Made by a program: the position numbers and the translations under genes
Part shown: positions 29,191 to 41,870 of the stretch, piece by piece
Layout of the letters: every line of letters begins with the position of its first letter
Numbering within the stretch: position 1 is the stretch's first letter
Assembly (NCBI GenBank): GCA_029959195.1
Contig: CP114120.1
Location: 1,550,001 to 1,614,000 of the forward strand
Source of the DNA: Dictyophora rubrovolvata
Lineage: Eukaryota > Basidiomycota > Agaricomycetes > Phallales > Phallaceae
Direction: 5' to 3'
DNA: 64,000 nt
Notes under the pieces: model-generated
What the model was told of the DNA's origin: nothing
Database searches by the model: none
Seen by the model: the letters and a program-made list of their open reading frames with translations, nothing else

Positions 29191-32100
29191 ATGTCATATA
29201 ATCCTTTGTATTCTCAATCGTCTATCGTTCATTCTGACTCAAGTTCTTCGATTTGGTCGCCAAATCCGCATAAAAAGCCAGTCTTGTCACCGTATTCAGC
29301 CTGGTCGTGCATGCCCACAGCCAATATCAATATCCTCCCAACCACATCTGAATCTCAATTCTATAACGAAAGCCTTACGACGACGAAAAATCTTACCTCA
29401 AACTCATCTTTTGCCTTGCTTGACGATAGATATTGCCGTCCATTCGACGTATTCGGTCCTGTAATGTCTAATGACCTAAGAAATCCTTCCGATTCTACCC
29501 AGGCGAAAGAGTGTGTCGGTGCTGTTGGCGACAGAAGGAACAGATTCGCAACAAAACAGTACACTTTGTCAGAGCCTCGAGACACCTCTGACAACTCTTC
29601 TGCAGTGCGTCGTTGAGTTGGCTGAGTTTCGTGTACCTTTGCTTATCCTTTGATTGCACAGTTTGCCGTCGGTCAACTGCTGAGGACGCTTGAGTTTTCC
29701 CCGATGCTTCCTGCCGAGTCTTTGCCTTCTCACACCACCAAGAGAAGCAGTAACAGCAGAGTCAATCAGGCTGCTTTCTCCGAGTCGCCGTCCGCCTCGT
29801 CTAACGCTTCCTCTCCCGGCGTGATTGACATGCTCCAGACCCCTTCAGACACGTCTCCCTTGGCGCATAGACTCCCTCATATGCCCGATTTCTTACCTGG
29901 TCAGCTTCGCAACAGGTCAAATACCATCAAAACTGGCGCCCCATTCGCCTTTGACGGTCACACCTCTGTACAGGGGAGTTTACATGGCCTACCCGGGCCC
30001 GGGGGGCAACCCCACGAACAGTCGACGATCAAGACCTATTCATCAGTTCCTCGTTTTTCTACTTCTGTCTATGACCTTTCGTCTCATTCTTCTATCACCC
30101 CTTCTAACGGTGTCTTTCCTAATTCATATCCTTTAAATGATTCTGCGCCTTCATCTTCTATATATGCTACTTCTCAGGCATCCGCAACTCCTTATCAAGG
30201 AATCTTCAATCCGTTTGATAACGCTGGTATCGCTTCCACTCGGTTTCTCGATGATTCTCGTACACACGAGGACTTTTCCAAATTATCCCGCCGTCAGGGC
30301 GGTGGTTTGTCTGATAATCTGATTTGGCCACAATCTATTACACCTTCTTTAGACTACAATTACCATGTTCCTTTATGCACACCAATGTCTCAACGTCGCC
30401 AGTCGGATTCCATTCATGGGACTTTGAATAATCCAGGTTTTACATCGGCGCAGGTCGAAAATAAAACCATTCCTCCTTTCCCCACCCAGTCCACCTTCGA
30501 TGCTCCTATTCAACTGCAACAGCGCCAGGCTTCACCTCATGCCTCCTCTCGTGGGTCTGGAACCAACGCACCAGATTCAGATTTCGTGACGCGTGATATA
30601 CTCCGTAATCTGGCAATATCGGGCCTTAACAGGCATCGTGAAAAGCAACGCCCGGCAGAAGAGCATTCTACTCAGTCTTCTTCTGGATACCGTAATTCCT
30701 CCCCTCCTGAAACTTCTAACAATTCGCCATCTTCGGAAAAACAATCAAACGAGGTGATTTTTTTTCTCTTCCCAAGGTTCCGTCCTCATGCTTATCATCA
30801 CTGACAACCTTTAAAGCCCATCAATTTCCTTCACTTATTATCACCTACTGCCGTACCACCGTACTCGCATTTTGTTACACGTATCATCAAATCGTCTGAT
30901 CAACAAGCATCTATTTTTCTCCAACAAAAACTCAAAATCGCGGATACTGCCGAAAGAAAAAAAATCGTTGACGCTGTCAGTCAGAAAGGTGTGGAGATGA
31001 TGGTACGCCTTTTCAAAGTCAAATCACAGCTTCACTTGTAATTGATTATTGAAACGTTGCAGACTAACCGATTTGGTAACTGGGCAGTCCAGCGCTGCTT
31101 GGAGCCACCTTGCGAACTCGCCGATAGGATGAAAATCGTTCACTGTATGAGGTCGGTTTCAAAAACCAAAAGAAATACGACCGCACACTGATTACTTTTG
31201 TCCTTTCAGAGGTCATGTCGTCGAGTTAGCTACTAATTGTTATGGGACGCATGTCTTGCAAAAGGCTTTGGATTGCGAGGAAGAAATTAGGGTGAAGATT
31301 TTCTCCAATTCGACGATTGAGCGTTGTCATTGAAGAAAATCAAAAGTTGCTTATTGTTTCAGAACTTTTGCTTGGTGATCCTTCGTCGACTTTGTTGAAC
31401 AAGCATTCTGCACATGTTTGGAGTAAAATCATGGAGCTTACTTGGACTCCTCCCGCCCCACCTATTTTTGCCTAGTAAACTCCTTTTTTTCTTTCTACTC
31501 CTCTGAGAAGAAATGACCGTCTGTAGTGTTAACAAATCTTTGGCCGGAAAATGGGCTTCCTTGGCTTGTCATGAAACCGGTTCTCTCGTTGTACAGACTG
31601 CGTTTGAACAATGCGAAGAGATCGATAAGGAGCTTATCATCGGTGAATTGCTTGATGAGGAAGCTTTCTCAGAAGTCGTCACGAATGCTTGGGGCAATTT
31701 CTGTATTCTACATCGTCAGTCAATTCAACCGCTATAGTATATTCTAACCCCTATTTTAGTTCTGGAACACGGGTCCCCCCACCATCGTGCTAGGGCTGTT
31801 GATAATCTTATTAAAGGTCTCAGCCAATACGCTTCTCACGAACAAAGTATCAAGTGTGTCCTCAAAGCACTAAAAGAAGGAGGCCCAGAGGTATTGGATA
31901 AAGTTGTGTCTCGACTCTGCGAACCTCCGAAAGGGTTAGTGGTCTTTTTACTTGACTTGCAGTTGGCTTACTCTGCTGTCCTTTCCATAGTGGACGTCGT
32001 GCATCTTTGGTAGATATTTCACTCTCCCCCATTGGAAGTCAACTGGTTGGGACTATCTTACCTAATGTAAGTTTTGCTCTTCCATTAGCTCGATGTTATT

Positions 32101-32311
32101 GTCTGAATGAGTCTTGTCGCCAAGGTTAATAAAGAACAGCGCAGCGCGCTTTATGAAGCTATACGTGGACATGTTGTTACACTTAGAGGTAGCCGCGTCG
32201 GCTCGAAAGTAATATGGCTATTGTGAGTCCCTGATGGGCAGACCCATGAATCGATCAGCTGAAATGAATCGTTCCTTCAGCGACAGGATGCGTGCTTATT
32301 ATGGTTACTGA
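29191..32311 (+). CDS. Pumilio (PUF) family RNA-binding protein
   Basis: There are eleven exons (29191-29604, 29662-30753, 30817-31002, 31063-31151, 31210-31291, 31347-31474, 31527-31714, 31760-31934, 31991-32066, 32125-32222, 32281-32311), 2559 bases, 852 residues. The first 500 residues are Ser/Pro/Asn-rich and disordered. The PUF repeats follow, with helix motifs NRFGNWAVQRCLE, NCYGTHVLQKAL, NKHSAHVWSKIME, HETGSLVVQTAFE, NAWGNFCILHLLE, SPIGSQLVGTIL and SRVGSKVIWLF. The end MRAYYGY matches the C-terminus of the Jsn1/Puf2 branch as I remember it. I saw no RRM in the N-terminal half, unlike yeast Jsn1. PUF proteins bind UGUA-containing 3' UTRs and repress or localise mRNAs. The family is certain; the exact branch less so. 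Confidence 0.9.
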
Positions 32312-32848
32312 ACTATCTTGAAATTATATTGGCCTAAACTATGTTAGGCGTCATCAAAGCATATCTGCATTTTTTCCTCTTTCAAACACTAATCCAGCTA
32401 AACTTACTAGTTTCCTTCTCTTTCGAATTCTATTGAACCCGATTTCTGTGGCATTTTTTTTCGCATTCTCATTGTCAAACTATTAACACGCATCACTATA
32501 CCATCTGCATCTCAACCATATATCACTCATTCCAATCCCTCACTCTCCCCATTTTTTTGTTAGATTCTTTTCTTTATCTCCTTTGCTCACCTTTCTTTTA
32601 TCACATAATAATCCTTCTCTTTATTTTTTTTTCTTTTCGAATCCGTTTTTATTCACTTCTCCCGATACATGAGCTTAATGAAAACTTCACGTCATGTATG
32701 TTGATTTTTATTTTGGCGGTATGGCGCCAGAAAAGAAAGCTAGTTTCTTGTGACCAAGTGTGACAATATTTACATTTTCTGTTGGATCTCCAGTCAAAAG
32801 ACTGCCAACCGTCGGCACTTTGGTGCCTCTCTATCACTATCTGAAATA
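32312..32848. other. Intergenic, PUF gene to SYO1
   Basis: A strongly T- and pyrimidine-rich region (32380-32680) typical of 3' UTR followed by a promoter. No supported coding exon. Confidence 0.5.
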
Positions 32849-35487
32849 ATGGGTAAAGCTCAGAAAAAGAAGGCCATGCGCCGCCATAACCCTGTCAGGG
32901 TACCGGATACACATCTTCCCCAAGGGTTAGCAGTTGCCTCATCCTCATCGTCCAAACAGGAAGCTTTACTTCCCATCATTTCAAAAGTACGTCAGAACCT
33001 CCCGAGCCCAAGTATTATATGAGATTTCATTGTACTATTATCTAGTTGGGGGCTATTGACGCTACGGAACGTATCTGGGCCTGTGCTGCTGTCTCTACCC
33101 TCACCTATAATGACCCTGCAACTCGAAGACTTCTACAAGGCAAAAATATAGTTGGAGAATTGATAACCCGTCTATCGGATGCTGTTGAAGAGGTCGTCGT
33201 GGAAGCAGTTGGTGCTTTGCGGTACGGTACAATGACACGTTTCTTTGCTTCCTGACTTGCACTGTATGACGATATACTCAATTCATGTACAGAAATTTAT
33301 GCATTGACGGAGGTCATGATATCTGCGCAGAAATGTACAACAAAAATATACTCGCGCCTTTGCGACTGTTCCCCTCGAAAGTATACGATTTGACTTTTCC
33401 TCACCCAACCTTTGCTAACTGGCCTTTTTGACTCTTCTCTCCCTTTTCTGCATATGAAGATATCTGCTGCTGTTCAGCAATTAGTTGAAGATCCAAAAGC
33501 AACATCGGAGCTCACTCAACGTCTCGTATCCGATTTTGCAGAAAACGTTATCACTATCTTTTGGTGCCTGGCGTGAGTTAATCAGAAAACATCTTTCTTA
33601 TCAACTTTATTGACAAGGTTCAGGGAAACATCGAACAAAGCATTACAGGCGGTTAATGAAATTGATCTGATACCCTTTCTCATATCCTTTCTCAGCACCC
33701 GAGATAAATTATCCCAGTCTACTGTTAATGCGGCTGGTAAGTTCGAAACCCGTTTGATTTTTTCCGGCGCATTACTCTTGTCTTTCTAGCCCAGTGTCTT
33801 TATGTGCTCACGGAAGATAACGATGTGGCCGTTGAAGCTTTTCGTAATGATGCAACCCGCATTTCGACTCTGATTGAAATTGCTCAGACCGCACCTCCGG
33901 CCCCAACTGGCAATAATGACATCAAAAGTATACGGTCGACAACACTTTCTTGCCTCGCCTCTGGTATATTTTTATACAGCCGTTTGATGTGTATAACCCG
34001 GTAACTATTGCCTAGGAATCTTAAAAAACATCGCCCCTTTGCCTAGTATTATGCCTACCTCAAGCATCGATTTAGAAAAATCGGTTATATTGCCGCGATT
34101 ATTGCCCCAGCTGTCATACGATTTGCGTGCCATCTCCCATAGCGTCACGCAGTTATTGTCTCAATTAGTATGTTTCTCATTATTCACGTAACAAAGCAAC
34201 TGAAGTCAAATTAGCCAGATAACGATGTTAGCAAAACAAAACCATCTCTGCAGCACGTACCTCGGTCAGATCACAAGCTGCCGGCGGAACAGGAACTTGG
34301 CTGCATCGAAGAAACTTTGCGTCTTGTCCATTTGACTTTGGAAATACTCACAGGAATCTGTGCCAAGTTACCGGACGAACTTTCACATTTCAAAGACGAA
34401 GTAATAGGTCCCAGTACTTTACATTTATGCAGATTTTCTTTTCTTTCCTGACATTCTTAACCAGGGGATGTAGAGGACGCTGACATGGCGGACGGTGATA
34501 ACCAGGATGTTTCTCAGAAAATTGAAGATGGGACGGTTACGACGCCAAGAGACTCGACAAATAATCTAATTTCGACCTTAACTTCTCCGCTTGTAAAACT
34601 TATCACCCCTACCACACTCTCTTTCCCTCCTACTCCGCTAGACCCTTCACCGCATCCTCCGACAACTGCCGTTTTAAGCTCAATACACATTCGAGCATTG
34701 GAATGTCTTAACAACCTGTTCTTGGCCATCGACGAAAGTGACGATGCTTCGCAGGCTGGCGCACTGACGGATGCTGACAGGCAGGAAGCTAATGTTATAT
34801 GGATCGCTGTGTGGAAAGCACTGGCGCAGATCGGAAAAGTTGTAACAGACGGTAAATTTTTGACTGCTGGAGGTTTTGGGAAAAAGAAGGAAATATGGGA
34901 GATTGCGATGGGTGTGTTATGGGGAATAGCCAGAATTGGTCGACGGCATCTGGTCAGCCACGATTTTTGTCACTCAAGAACGCTGCTGATAGCATGGTTC
35001 TCATAGGCACCTGACCCCGAACAAATCCAAATTATTATGGAATTCTGCGATGCTAGTACAGACGATGCTGTCAGAGTCAAATGTATTGGTGCGCTGGAGT
35101 GCCTGGCTCAGTCCCCAAACGCCATAGATGGCAACCAAGTACGTGTTTATCCGCGTTTTCTGAGGGCAAGGTTTTACGTCTTTCTAGGCTATAGCAGAAT
35201 ACTTGCACAGACGAATCATTTCTTCCTCACCCGTCACTATCGAATCAAGTTTACAGGCCGTTTCAGCGATTATTGATATATACTCGGATGAAAATACGCC
35301 ATATGACGTAAACTTTCGCACTAATGGTTGGGTTTCAAGACTTGAACAAATACTTCCCCTTATCAGAAAACTAATCCGCGGAATCGATCGTAGGAAACCT
35401 GGTGGAATGGCTTTACGTAGTAGAGGGGATGGAATAGCCGTAAACTTGACTGCTTTTATTAAGTACCGTAAGGGTTTAGGAATCTAA
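32849..35487 (+). CDS. SYO1: SYO1/HEATR3-like ARM-HEAT protein, ribosomal protein import adaptor
   Basis: The gene starts MGKAQKKKAMRRHNPVRVP, the basic N-terminus typical of Syo1, and runs through about nine exons to IAVNLTAFIKYRKGLGI-stop. Helical repeats include LGAIDATERIWACAAVSTL, ETSNKALQAVNEIDLIPFL and STTLSCLASGILKNIAPLP. An acidic, low-complexity insertion (ADGDNQDVSQKIEDG, 34485-34560) lies where Syo1 has its acidic loop. The last exons (LAPDPEQIQIIMEFC, IIDIYSDENTPYDVNFR, GGMALRSRGDGIAVN) match the family ending. Syo1 carries Rpl5 and Rpl11 together into the nucleus with karyopherin 104 for 5S RNP assembly. The next gene starts only 187 bases downstream on the same strand. Confidence 0.9.
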
Positions 35488-35674
35488 ATGTTAGGCCGCT
35501 ATAATACAATATGCTTAATTTTGGATAACAATCATCATGTCCGACGTATTGCAAATTTCTCAACGAAAACGCAGTCAGTGATCGACTGAGTTTCATTCGG
35601 AACATAGTACTAGTAGCGTTACATAAGACTCTCGTACTCGGTCTTTCAAAAACGTTTAATTTTGTCAATATCTA

Positions 35675-38600
35675 ATGCCTCAGAAGAAGGGACCTGGCCG
35701 TGGTATTGTCAAGTCGGGAAATGCTGGGAATTCGTCTAAGTCGTCACCTCTAACTCCCAAGGCAGCTTCGAGTAGTGCAAAACCTGAATCCCAGCCTCTT
35801 GACAAAGAAAAGCCGCTGTTCCCGCCAGGTTCCAAATATCCGCTCAGTCTTTTAAATGAAAGGTATCAAGGGCTCATTGTAAAGCAGCCTATTTGATCCA
35901 CTAAAAAATATTTTAGATGTCAGAAAAACGGCTGGGATAAACCGGAAGTGATAGTAGTAAGCATACCTACTGGTAGTGATTTGAATTCTGAGAACATAAA
36001 AACAGAATCGTCATGACAAAGGATACTCTTTCGTAGTTTTATTGCGGTATCACAACAAGAAAATGTCGAAATTAGATACTGTGCGTCTTGAACCCCATCC
36101 ACCATATTATATGCCAACGGCGTTGGAGGCAAGACACTGGGGAGCTACATATGCTTTATATCGCGTGAGATGCCCAGTTTATTTTCTCGTCACTAGTTTT
36201 ACTTATTTACTTTGCACTTCCGCCCAGTAGATATGCAATAATATCCAACTAAATCGCGTTCTTCCACCAGGTCCGAGAGAATATTGGACCCAATTAGAAC
36301 ATGAACATAAGGCTGCTCCGGAGCATCAAAAATGGATGTATAACCCCGATCCATTCACTGCTATGAAGGAAGTAGAGGCGAGACAATTGGCAGCTGCAAG
36401 TCGTCGAGAAGGATCTGGCTCTGTCAATACTCGTGAAAAGGACTCATTGGGTGGCAACCTCACCGGTGATATTGAGATAAAAATGAGTTCCAGGCTCAGG
36501 GATATACTCGAGCATGCTATCAAAAAGGTGCTTCGTCCGCTTTGAACCAATTCGATCTTATATGAATATTCCGCTCTACAGTCTTACGCCCAGTCCAATT
36601 CTCAGGCTGAAGAAAAAATTCTTCCGCCTGAATCTCACGAGAGTCTTCGCCGCTCGTTGGGCACTCTCAAGTTCACCCTCAATCAAATCAATTTCACATT
36701 GACATCCCTGAGCTCACCATCTCCATTAACACAATCCCTGCTCGATTCATCACCCAATGAACTTGAAGCAGCTATTTCACACCTCCTACTTTCCACACCT
36801 GAACGTGATCTACCTTCTCGTTTCTTGGCTCAAGGTACCGGAGATTCATTCATCCAATCTGTTCATGCTGGTATGTTAATTTTCCTTGTGTTTTGCGTTG
36901 AGTGAGACTGAGTTTCGGTTTGAAGGAAGCGATGTCCTCAAAATTCGTTGGCTAAATGAAACACTCGTAAAGAAAGCAGGATTTCCTTCTCATGTCGTAA
37001 AGGAACTGATTCAGGTCCGGACGGCCGATTCAATTAGCCTCGAAAATATCTTATCCGAACTCGTTCACTTGCTTGCCGGAAACAATTCCTCAAATGAAAT
37101 TTATGAGGACTTTGATGTAGAAGAAAGAAACTCACTTCGACAATCTGAAATCACTGCTCTGGAATCGGTGTATCCTGATATTCAGGTTTTTGATTCAGTG
37201 ACGGGAACACAATCATCCAATATTGCGGGGACTACTGTTGTCGTACCCATACCCAACGTGCCCGTAATATTGCACTTCTTGTTACCCGCTAATCATCCGT
37301 ATCCTTTGACCACTGCCCTTCCTCCTATGTATTTGTCAGACAGTGGATCCGGTGTCCCACCATATATTCGCTTACATCTGTTATTAAAGGCTTTAAATTC
37401 CCCCTCAGTCCAGGAACGTGAATCTGGCGAAGGTCTTGCACTACTAATTGTGAATATTTTTGAGGAAATGTGGGAACTCCTCCAGACGACAGGTAATCCT
37501 GATATTGGAGCTGTAATGGCACCTTTTCTGGGATATATGAAGAAAGTGCCAGACGAGAATAGGGAATCGACCTCCGACTCGGTGCGCACCTTGCAAGCAT
37601 TCAAGGCGGCACAACCGAATAAAAGGAGAGTCTCAAGACCCATCAAGGATACACGAACAAACAAACAAATTCTCGAACAAATTAGCAAAACACGATTGGA
37701 CGAGAATGTCCAGCTCCTTTTTCAAGATCGACAAAAATTGCCCGCGTGGTCTGCGAAGGACAGTTTTCTCGAGCTATTTAGGACAAATAGGGTGATTGTC
37801 TGCGTTGGGGAGACAGGTTCTGGAAAAACTACACAAATACCGCAATATATCCTCGATTACTATATAGACAGTGCCAAAGAAAACCGGTCCGAGGCATCGC
37901 CGTTGGGCGAAGTCCAAATCATGATAACTCAACCAAGGAGGATCGCCGCAATATCCGTGGCTGCTCGCGTATCGGCCGAAAGAGGACACGATGGTTCGGT
38001 TTCCTACAGTATCAGGGGCGAAAGTACTTCAACATGGCGAACAAAGCTCCTTTTTTGTACTACCGGAGTTGCTCTTCGACAGCTTACCGCTGGAGATGGG
38101 CTGGAAAAAGTAAATGTGATGATCATCGACGAAGTACGTTCAATTTTACACCTACTTTCTTGCTCTGCCTACCCTTTATTAATTTTATATAGGTCCATGA
38201 GCGTTCTGTTGATAGCGACTTTTTATTGTTAGAGTTGCGAGATCTCCTCAAACGAAACAAGAGCATGAGGATCGTTCTCATGTCAGCGACAATCAACTAC
38301 AATGTCTTCTTAAATTATTTTCAAGGCGCGGCATTGATTACAATTCCGGGAAGGACATATCCTGTTCGAGATATGCGAGTAATAATTATATTTTGCGTTT
38401 ATATTTGCTCAAAACTCCCTTCAGTTACCTCGAGGATATTATTCCTCTTATTTCATATTCTAAAACCACTACGAACAGATCAATGCAAAAGCAAACAGAG
38501 GATGAACTACGAGCGTTCAGGGACTCCTACAAGTCTCGGGGCTTGAACAGTACTGATATCCGGACCCTTGAAATTTTGACACGTTCCGGAGGTATCCATT

Positions 38601-40628
38601 ATCAAGTACGTCTCGTCCCGAAGAGTTTATCATGCATTTAACGTTGTTGTTTAGCTAATTGCGGCAACCGTTTCTTTCATTGCGTCTAATAGAGATTCTG
38701 GGGCTGTCTTGATTTTTTTGCCTGGCACACTAGAAATTACACACTGTATAGCAGAAGTACGAGCTTCTCTGGGTGCTTCTGCTATAGTTCTCCCCCTGCA
38801 TGCAAATTTAAGTTCAGATGAACAAAAGAAGGTTTTCACAAGGTATCCTAAAAGAAAAATAATTGTAGCTACGAATGTTGCTGAGGTGAGTCCTTGCTGA
38901 ATCTGCTGTACTATTTTTCTTCAAGTCAATGATATCCAGACCTCGATAACAATTGATGACGTCGTGTACGTCGTTGATGTAGGTAAAGCCAAGGAAGTTT
39001 CCTATGATGCAGGTTCTCGGTTATCGCGACTGGCGGAAAGATGGATTTCCAAAGCCGCAGCTCGTCAACGACGAGGTCGAGCTGGGAGGACTCAATCAGG
39101 CGAATGTTACAAATTATATACTAGGATGCAAGAGGAAAGCTTCGACGATTTTCCTATTCCTGAGATTCTTAGGACTCGACTGGAATCATTACTTTTGACG
39201 GCCAAGGCGACGAGAGAATCTGAGGATGTTAAAGTACGGGGTGTTGTAATATATCTGTACTAATGATTACTAATTTTGATTTATAGGTCTTTCTTAACAA
39301 AGCCATCGATCCGCCCCCAATTACGGCAATGGATAGCGCATGGGCCGTTTTGCAAGAATTGGGGGCTATAGATATCGGTGATAATAACATCACTGGTTTA
39401 GGTCGTCTCTTGGTTAGAGCTTTGTTCTTCTGTTGTCTATTCATTAAATAGGTTTATATCCAGGCATTATTACCTGTGGACTTAAGCCTAGGCAGAATGC
39501 TTATTTTGGGTGTTCTTTTTGGCTGTCTTGAGCCGATGTTAACGATCGCTGCATGCCTTTCTTCAAAACCACTATTCATTTCCCCCATGGAGGAGCGCGA
39601 AGAAGCGACGAGGTAAAATACAGAAGGAACGCATATTTAATAATTCTGACCCTAAGCTATAGAAAGCGTAACAAATTTATGGTTATGAGTAGTGATCTAC
39701 TTACCGATGTCAATGCTTACGATGAGTGCATGAAGGTCTTCACTTCAGGGAAAGATTCTGCTTTGCGATCCTATTGCGAGAACGTAAGTACGCATAATAT
39801 GCTTTGACAATCTTGTCGTTTAATCGCTCCATAAGAATTTTATCTCCCTTGTATCAGTGAAAGATATTACATCCCTTCGGGAAGATCTGCGCGAAGCCCT
39901 CTCTTCAACCGGTCTCCTTTTGAATCCATCCGTTTCGTCCGCAGTATCCCCTGCATTGTTGCAATCGATTGTTATGGCTGGATTGTACCCTGGCATTGCA
40001 CGAATTTCGCTTTCATCATCATCTATCAAGTTTGACAAGCTTCAAAGCGGGACAGTCAAACGTGCACAAGAGGCTCGGGAATTCAAAATCTTCGACCTGA
40101 ATACAGAAGTAGATAACGACTCACGCGGTCAACGCGTCTTTTTACATCCTAGTTCTGTGATGTTCAATCGAAATGACTGGAGGCAACCATTTATATGCTA
40201 CTTCCGTAAAACTGTAACAACCAAACCGTATCTGCGGGATGCAACCGAAGTAAGCGAGTACATGATTGTTGAACAGCTATGGATCTGACTATGAGAAAGG
40301 TGCCCTTATATGCTGTCTTACTGTTCGGAGGCCCTCTGGAAGTGAACCAGATCACTGGTTGGCTCACCATTAAACGGGCTCAAGGCGGAGCTCGGTTTTC
40401 AATGAAAGCTTGGCCCCGAATTGGTGTTTTAGTAAATCAATTGAGGTAAGGGTTAATCAATTGATATGCGCAGTCATATCGATGATTTACTGCAATGTCA
40501 GGCAACTATTGGACATGCGGTTAAAAGAGGTTTTGGAAGGCGGGAAACTTGATGCATTCCATAAAGGAGATCCCATTTTCGATGCGATTCTAGCTCTTTT
40601 AACAGAGAGTGAATCAAGCTTTCTTTAG
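35675..40628 (+). CDS. DEVH-box ATP-dependent RNA helicase, DHX29/DHX57-like
   Basis: A long multi-exon gene starting MPQKKGPGRGIVKSG. An N-terminal UBA-like stretch (ETLVKKAGFPSHVVKELIQV) is followed by an RWD domain (SEITALESVYPDIQVFD). Then comes the helicase core: [18 protein letters not shown] (motif I), TQPRRIAAISVAARV (Ia), IIDEVHERSVDSDFLL (II, DEVH), LMSATINYNVF (III), [15 protein letters not shown]-like (V) and QRRGRAGRTQSGECY (VI). The C-terminal helicase-associated and OB-fold regions contain VPLYAVLLFGGPLEV and end TESESSFL-stop. RWD plus DEVH points to the DHX29/DHX57/yeast YLR419W group, linked to translation initiation and ribosome work. An intron splits motif II between DE and VH. 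Assignment within the group is uncertain. Confidence 0.92.
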
Positions 40629-40986
40629 AGCTGTAAGTCCGCATTCCAAGGGAATTTTTTACACGTATTTTTTTAGGGTAAGTTTTTTATTTTTCTAGCC
40701 CTTTGCATGGGTGGCGCTCGGATGCGGCATTTGTATGACACCATATTTCAAAATCGTCTCACCTATTTATATAGGGTCGAGACATACAATTCAATTCCGC
40801 GGCGGGTCATATAATTGAATTTTAAAAATTTTAGAAATATATGACATGTCCGTGTCCGTGTTCATCGAATGGCTCGACCGCAGCCATGTGTGACTACGCG
40901 TGACCAGAACCCACAACTCGGCCATCAGACTAAATACCTGTCACTGTATTCCAACTCGTGCAGTACACATTTCGCACAACACAATA
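40629..40986. other. Intergenic, helicase to NXT1
   Basis: About 360 AT-rich bases with an imperfect inverted pair of CAATTCAATT/AATTGAATTTT around 40780-40830. No coding exon was seen. Confidence 0.45.
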
Positions 40987-41608
40987 ATGTCGACTTTGTC
41001 AACTTCTGAGTAAGTATTCAGTTGATCGGTTCCACGAAAAAACAAAAGGTTGCTATGCTCATTAGCGTCGAAATTGCTAATCGAGGAGCCGACGAGTTCC
41101 TGCGTGTCTATTATGCCACGTATGATTCTGCGCAACGTGCAGAAGGCATGCCCAAGTTTTATAGAGAAACATCGCATTTGTCATTTAATGGTACGGCAGT
41201 GACGGGACCCGAGGGAATCAAGTCTTTGTTGGAACAAATTCCGCTGTCGAAACACGAAGTGCAGTCTTATGACTGCCACCCTATTCCCTGTATGCATCGT
41301 TCAATGGAAGTACGCGTTCTGGAAGAGAGCTGAATAATTTACGTCAATCCATCACAGCTACATCACCGCCGGCACTTCTCATCACTGTTTCAGGATTGGT
41401 CAGTCATGGACCAGGCACATCGGCTACTGGAGGGTCGGAGTCGATGGCAGTGAATCCTGCGTCGTCGTCATCAACCGCCGCGTCTACAAGCAAATCTAGT
41501 CGGAATGTCGATGCCCAGCCCCGAGTTTTTTCGCAGTCGTTTGTGCTTATGAAGTCAGCGGAAGACAAGTATTATGTGGCTTCCGATCATTTCCGTTTTG
41601 TAGGTTAG
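40987..41608 (+). CDS. NXT1: NTF2-related export protein (Nxt1/p15)
   Basis: There are three exons (40987-41009, 41066-41289, 41358-41608). The NTF2-like fold begins VEIANRGADEFLRVYYATYD, continues KFYRETSHLSFNGTAVTGPEGIKSLLEQIP and QSYDCHPIP, and ends VFSQSFVLMKSAEDKYYVASDHFRFVG-stop, read here as VFSQSFVLMKSAE then DKYYVASDHFRFVG. This matches p15/Nxt1, the small partner of the mRNA export receptor Mex67/NXF1. A Ser/Thr/Gly-rich insertion of roughly 35 residues lies between two C-terminal strands (GPGTSATGGSESMAVNPASS...). That is longer than usual for this compact family. The divergence of Mtr2 makes it unlikely to be Mtr2 itself. Confidence 0.85.
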
Positions 41609-41870
41609 ATTAAGATATAATTGAGACACAATGCGATGATAATGCAGCTGCGAAAGTTTGTAAGAAAGAAACAGCTCCACTGAGCAACCAGTGCATATGT
41701 CATAACAACCTCCTGCTGCCGCAGTGGGCGTCCGAGGCGGTGGCGAATGTTCAAAGTCCGCTAAAAACCTTGCCTCTGACAGTGCTTTTTTTAAAATTCT
41801 GCAATCAAAATATTAACTCTCCTCATTCAACAACTAGCGACGAAACACTTACGACTTTTGCGCAACACGT

